Shown in pieces: positions 62,959-64,000 of a DNA stretch of 64,000 nucleotides. This DNA is from Paucibacter aquatile (GTDB lineage Bacteria; Pseudomonadota; Gammaproteobacteria; Burkholderiales; Burkholderiaceae_C): assembly GCF_002885975.1 (NCBI RefSeq), contig NZ_POSP01000003.1, positions 558,001-622,000 on the forward strand. Reading direction: 5' to 3'. How positions within the stretch are numbered: the stretch's first letter is position 1; every line of letters starts with the position of its first letter. Under the pieces are notes generated by a model. That model was not told the origin of the DNA. It saw nothing but the letters and a program-made list of their open reading frames with translations, and ran no database searches. Position numbers and translations under genes: made by a program.

Positions 62959-64000
62959 GAGCCAGCTCCTTCGCAACGCCCTTGTTTTTTCCAGACAGCC
63001 AGCCGTGCAGCTTGACGAACAGCGGCAGGCTCACGGTCGCCATGGCGCCAGCGAACAGCACGATCAGGCCCTGGGCCGTGACCACCATCTCGCGGCTGAA
63101 GCCCGGCAGCTCGAAAGACACTTCCACGCCGCCCTGATACAGCACGCCGAACAGCAGCGAAGCCAGGACGATGCCGACCGGATGGTTGCGGCCCATCAGT
63201 GACACGGCGATGCCGGTGAAGCCGGCACCGGCGACGAAGTCCAGGGTCAGCTTGCCCTGCACGCCGGAAATCTCATTGACCGCCACCAGACCGGCCAGCG
63301 CGCCGGCCAGGCCCATGGCCACCAGCACCTGGTACTTGGGGCGGATGCCGGCGTAATGCGCGGCGCGCGGCGCGCTGCCGACGGCGCGCAAGGCATAGCC
63401 GGCCGCGCTCTTCCACAAAAACCACCAGACGAAGACGCAAGCCAGCAAGGCCAGCAGCAGGCTCAGGTTCAGCGGCGAGGATGGCATCTCGACACCGAAC
63501 AGCGCCGCCAGCTGATGCAGGGCCGGCATGCGTGCCGACTCGGCAAAGTCCGCACTCTCCACCGCCATGCTGCCGGCCGGACGCAGCCAGTTGACCAGCA
63601 GATACACGTTCAGGCTGGCGGCCAGGAAGTTGAACATGATGGTGGTGATGACGATGTGGCTGCCGCGCCAGGCCTGCAGCCAGCCGGGGATCAAGGCCCA
63701 GACCATGCCGAACACCGCCGCGGCGATCACCAGCAGCGGCAGCAGCACCGCGGCCGGCAGATGCGCGCCCAGGGCCAGGGCCAGCAGGCCCACGCCCAGG
63801 CCGCCAAACGTGGCCTGCCCTTCCCCGCCGATATTGAACAAGCCGCCGTGGATGGCCACGGCCACGGCCAGGCCGGTGAAGATGAAGGTGGTCGTGTAGT
63901 ACAGGGTGTAGCCCAGGCCGCGCAGGCTGCCGAGCGAGCCCTGCAGCAGCACGCTCAGCGCATGCATGGGGCTCTGGCCAATCGCCAGCACCACCAGGCC
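62951..64000 (-). CDS. Nucleoside ABC transporter permease (BmpB/YufP type), partial
   Basis: The reading frame is open to the right edge, so the N-terminus lies outside the window; about 350 codons are visible. It has eight or more hydrophobic helices and the FNIGGEGQATFGGLGVGLL segment typical of the YufP/NupP branch. It is the first of the two permeases of the nucleoside importer. The ATPase and the BMP-type binding protein are probably just beyond the edge. Confidence 0.9.
   Translation of the reverse strand, partial: GLVVLAIGQSPMHALSVLLQGSLGSLRGLGYTLYYTTTFIFTGLAVAVAIHGGLFNIGGEGQATFGGLGVGLLALALGAHLPAAVLLPLLVIAAAVFGMVWALIPGWLQAWRGSHIVITTIMFNFLAASLNVYLLVNWLRPAGSMAVESADFAESARMPALHQLAALFGVEMPSSPLNLSLLLALLACVFVWWFLWKSAAGYALRAVGSAPRAAHYAGIRPKYQVLVAMGLAGALAGLVAVNEISGVQGKLTLDFVAGAGFTGIAVSLMGRNHPVGIVLASLLFGVLYQGGVEVSFELPGFSREMVVTAQGLIVLFAGAMATVSLPLFVKLHGWLSGKNKGVAKELAHG

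Overview
This window is GC-rich, gene-dense chromosomal DNA. The gene content suggests a betaproteobacterium of the order Burkholderiales, probably in the Roseateles/Pelomonas/Paucibacter neighbourhood. The pointers are the dapA-bamC-MBL hydrolase order, a MocR regulator divergent from a PNPOx-like gene, the aot-type amino-acid transporter, and strong GC bias at third codon positions. Genus is inference only. No insertion sequence, prophage, CRISPR array or rRNA was found; there is one tRNA (Leu-CAA). Both ends cut through genes: parE at the left and a nucleoside ABC permease at the right.

Layout. 1-9.8 kb: parE (partial), a secreted amidohydrolase-like protein, an MFS carrier coupled to a 47-residue membrane peptide and a methyltransferase, dapA-bamC-MBL hydrolase, a small lipoprotein, and a ribosomal oxygenase with a translationally coupled partner. 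10-17.4 kb: a five-gene operon made of a HlyD-type adaptor, an ABC ATPase, an FtsX/MacB-type permease, an NtrC-family response regulator and its histidine kinase. It is preceded by a near-consensus sigma-54 promoter and a perfect palindrome. 17.4-20.1 kb: slyD, slyX, trhO and an alpha/beta hydrolase. 20.2-24.3 kb: an aotJQMOP-type basic amino-acid transporter with an embedded deacylase. 24.3-28.7 kb: DUF599, pirin and a divergent LysR regulator, gluQRS, and a tandem-domain FKBP. 28.8-37 kb: MgtC-like protein, small M1 peptidase, tusA/NUDIX/cysM, tRNA-Leu, rhomboid, epimerase, a ferredoxin-reductase fusion, a 2OG-Fe oxygenase and a Leu/Val-type dehydrogenase. 38-42.8 kb: vapBC, acnB and a DUF5694 protein. 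42.8-49 kb: MocR regulator/PNPOx-like pair and the branched-chain 2-oxoacid dehydrogenase E1-alpha/E1-beta/E2 operon. 49.3-55 kb: a periplasmic nucleotidase, a large soluble histidine kinase, an orphan flagellar-rod-like protein and a PAS plus degenerate-GGDEF protein. 55.2-58.5 kb: coaBC-dut, DUF1275 and trmB. 58.5-64 kb: a nucleoside uptake and salvage operon (two permeases, cdd, purine nucleoside phosphorylase, deoC, deoA).

Genes that appear to work together: (i) the sigma-54-linked exporter with its own two-component system, the best candidate for an uncharacterised system; (ii) amino-acid uptake (aot) and branched-chain amino-acid catabolism (leucine-type dehydrogenase plus BCKDH), though these lie apart; (iii) nucleoside import followed by deamination, phosphorolysis and deoxyribose-phosphate cleavage. 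Much of the rest is conserved housekeeping. Start sites were refined by Shine-Dalgarno spacing, signal peptides and overlap with neighbours. Positions of short sites are hand-counted and may be off by a base or so.
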